From an uncultured Rhodobacterales bacterium (GTDB lineage Bacteria; Pseudomonadota; Alphaproteobacteria; Rhodobacterales; Rhodobacteraceae), in assembly GCA_937901055.1 (NCBI GenBank), contig CALCGO010000313.1, positions 1-6,424 on the forward strand: 6,424 nt of DNA, read 5' to 3'. The position numbers and the translations under genes were made by a program. Positions 6,041 through 6,424 of this stretch are shown here, piece after piece. The notes below the pieces were generated by a model, which saw nothing but the letters and a program-made list of their open reading frames with translations, was not told where the DNA came from and did no database searches. Position 1 is the first letter of the stretch. Each line of letters begins with the position of its first letter.

Positions 6041-6066
6041 GCTGTGCAGCAAGCTCCTGGCACAGC
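6041..6066 (+). other. Small hairpin between tctA and the ThDP enzyme gene
   Basis: GCTGTGC (6041-6047) and GCACAGC (6060-6066) are perfect 7-bp inverted repeats around a 12-base loop. No T-run follows, so it is not a standard intrinsic terminator. It lies in the 84-base gap between the two genes and may be an RNA processing or attenuation element, or chance. Confidence 0.3.
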
Positions 6067-6094
6067 GTTCCAAACATCACAAAGGGAAAGACGA

Positions 6095-6424
6095 ATGTCT
6101 GAAGACAAAGCATATATGCACCAATCCATCGCACAGGCCGTGCGCGATCACGACATTGACACGATGTTCGGCTTGGTGGGCGACGCCAATCTTTTTTTGG
6201 CCAACCATTTTGTCAGCGCCTGTGGCGGGAAAATGGTTCCTGCAGCCCACGAAGGTGGGACTGTGCTTATGGCGCTTGCCTACACGCAAGTTACGGGAAA
6301 GATCGGGGTCGCAACAGTTACTCAGGGTCCTGGCCTGACGAATTGCTTTACCGCGCTCAGAGAAGGCGTGGTAGGCCGCCGCCCCATGGTGCTGATCTGC
6401 GGCGATACACCTGTGACCGCTCCA
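6095..6424 (+). CDS. Thiamine-diphosphate-dependent enzyme, acetolactate synthase-like superfamily (N-terminal part)
   Basis: The reading frame runs open from ATG 6095 to the window end, giving 110 residues of a protein that should be about 500-600 long. They match the N-terminal (Pyr) domain of decarboxylases and ligases such as acetolactate synthase and benzoylformate decarboxylase. Seen are the early VRDHDIDTMFGLVGDAN segment (16-32), AAHEGGTVLMALAY (50-63) carrying the catalytic Glu at 53 that activates the cofactor, VTQGPGLTNCFTAL (75-88), and the RRPMVLICGDTP strand (95-106). Glu 53 argues against glyoxylate carboligase, which has Val there. Residues of the central and C-terminal domains, including the GDG...N magnesium site, lie outside the window. 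GGGA at 6084-6087 is a fair ribosome binding site, seven bases before the ATG. It probably acts on the 2-oxoacid made by the upstream dehydrogenase, by decarboxylation or carboligation; this is inference. Confidence 0.88.
   Translation, partial: MSEDKAYMHQSIAQAVRDHDIDTMFGLVGDANLFLANHFVSACGGKMVPAAHEGGTVLMALAYTQVTGKIGVATVTQGPGLTNCFTALREGVVGRRPMVLICGDTPVTAP

Noticed and set aside
5815..6129. Minus-strand frame spanning the tctA end and the following gap
   Set aside because: It overlaps the conserved C-terminal part of tctA and the start of the ThDP gene, and its product shows no recognisable feature.

Overview
The window shows one regulated catabolic and transport locus. The gene types, moderate GC content and style of the proteins suggest an alphaproteobacterium, most likely of the Rhodobacteraceae (Roseobacter group). 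That placement rests on recognising familiar protein families and was not tested by a search.

Layout: Positions 1-399 hold no gene I can defend. They contain a doubtful open frame at the left edge and a cluster of palindromes that looks like a convergent terminator zone. A GntR/FadR-type regulator (400-1095, minus strand) is transcribed away from the rest of the locus. A divergent control region (about 1096-1263) carries a good promoter for the regulator, a weaker one for the rightward operon, and several matched inverted-repeat half-sites. Rightward then come: an FAD-linked D-2-hydroxyacid dehydrogenase (1264-2742); the C-terminal stump of a class B3-like metallo-beta-lactamase-fold hydrolase (about 2744-3016, pseudogene); a complete tripartite tricarboxylate transporter of the TctC-TctB-TctA type (3051-3998, 4070-4495, 4508-6010); and the first 110 residues of a thiamine-diphosphate enzyme of the acetolactate synthase/benzoylformate decarboxylase superfamily (6095 to the window end).

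How they may work together (inference): the periplasmic protein TctC captures a carboxylate and TctA/TctB import it. The flavoenzyme oxidises a D-2-hydroxyacid to a 2-oxoacid, which the ThDP enzyme decarboxylates or ligates. The FCD-domain regulator probably senses the substrate or an intermediate and represses the divergent promoters. The substrate cannot be read from the sequence.

Most worth a second look: the decayed metallohydrolase inside an otherwise intact operon, the half-site architecture between the divergent genes, and a strong 13-bp hairpin after tctC that may set the ratio of binding protein to membrane subunits. No RNA genes, insertion sequences or CRISPR arrays were seen.
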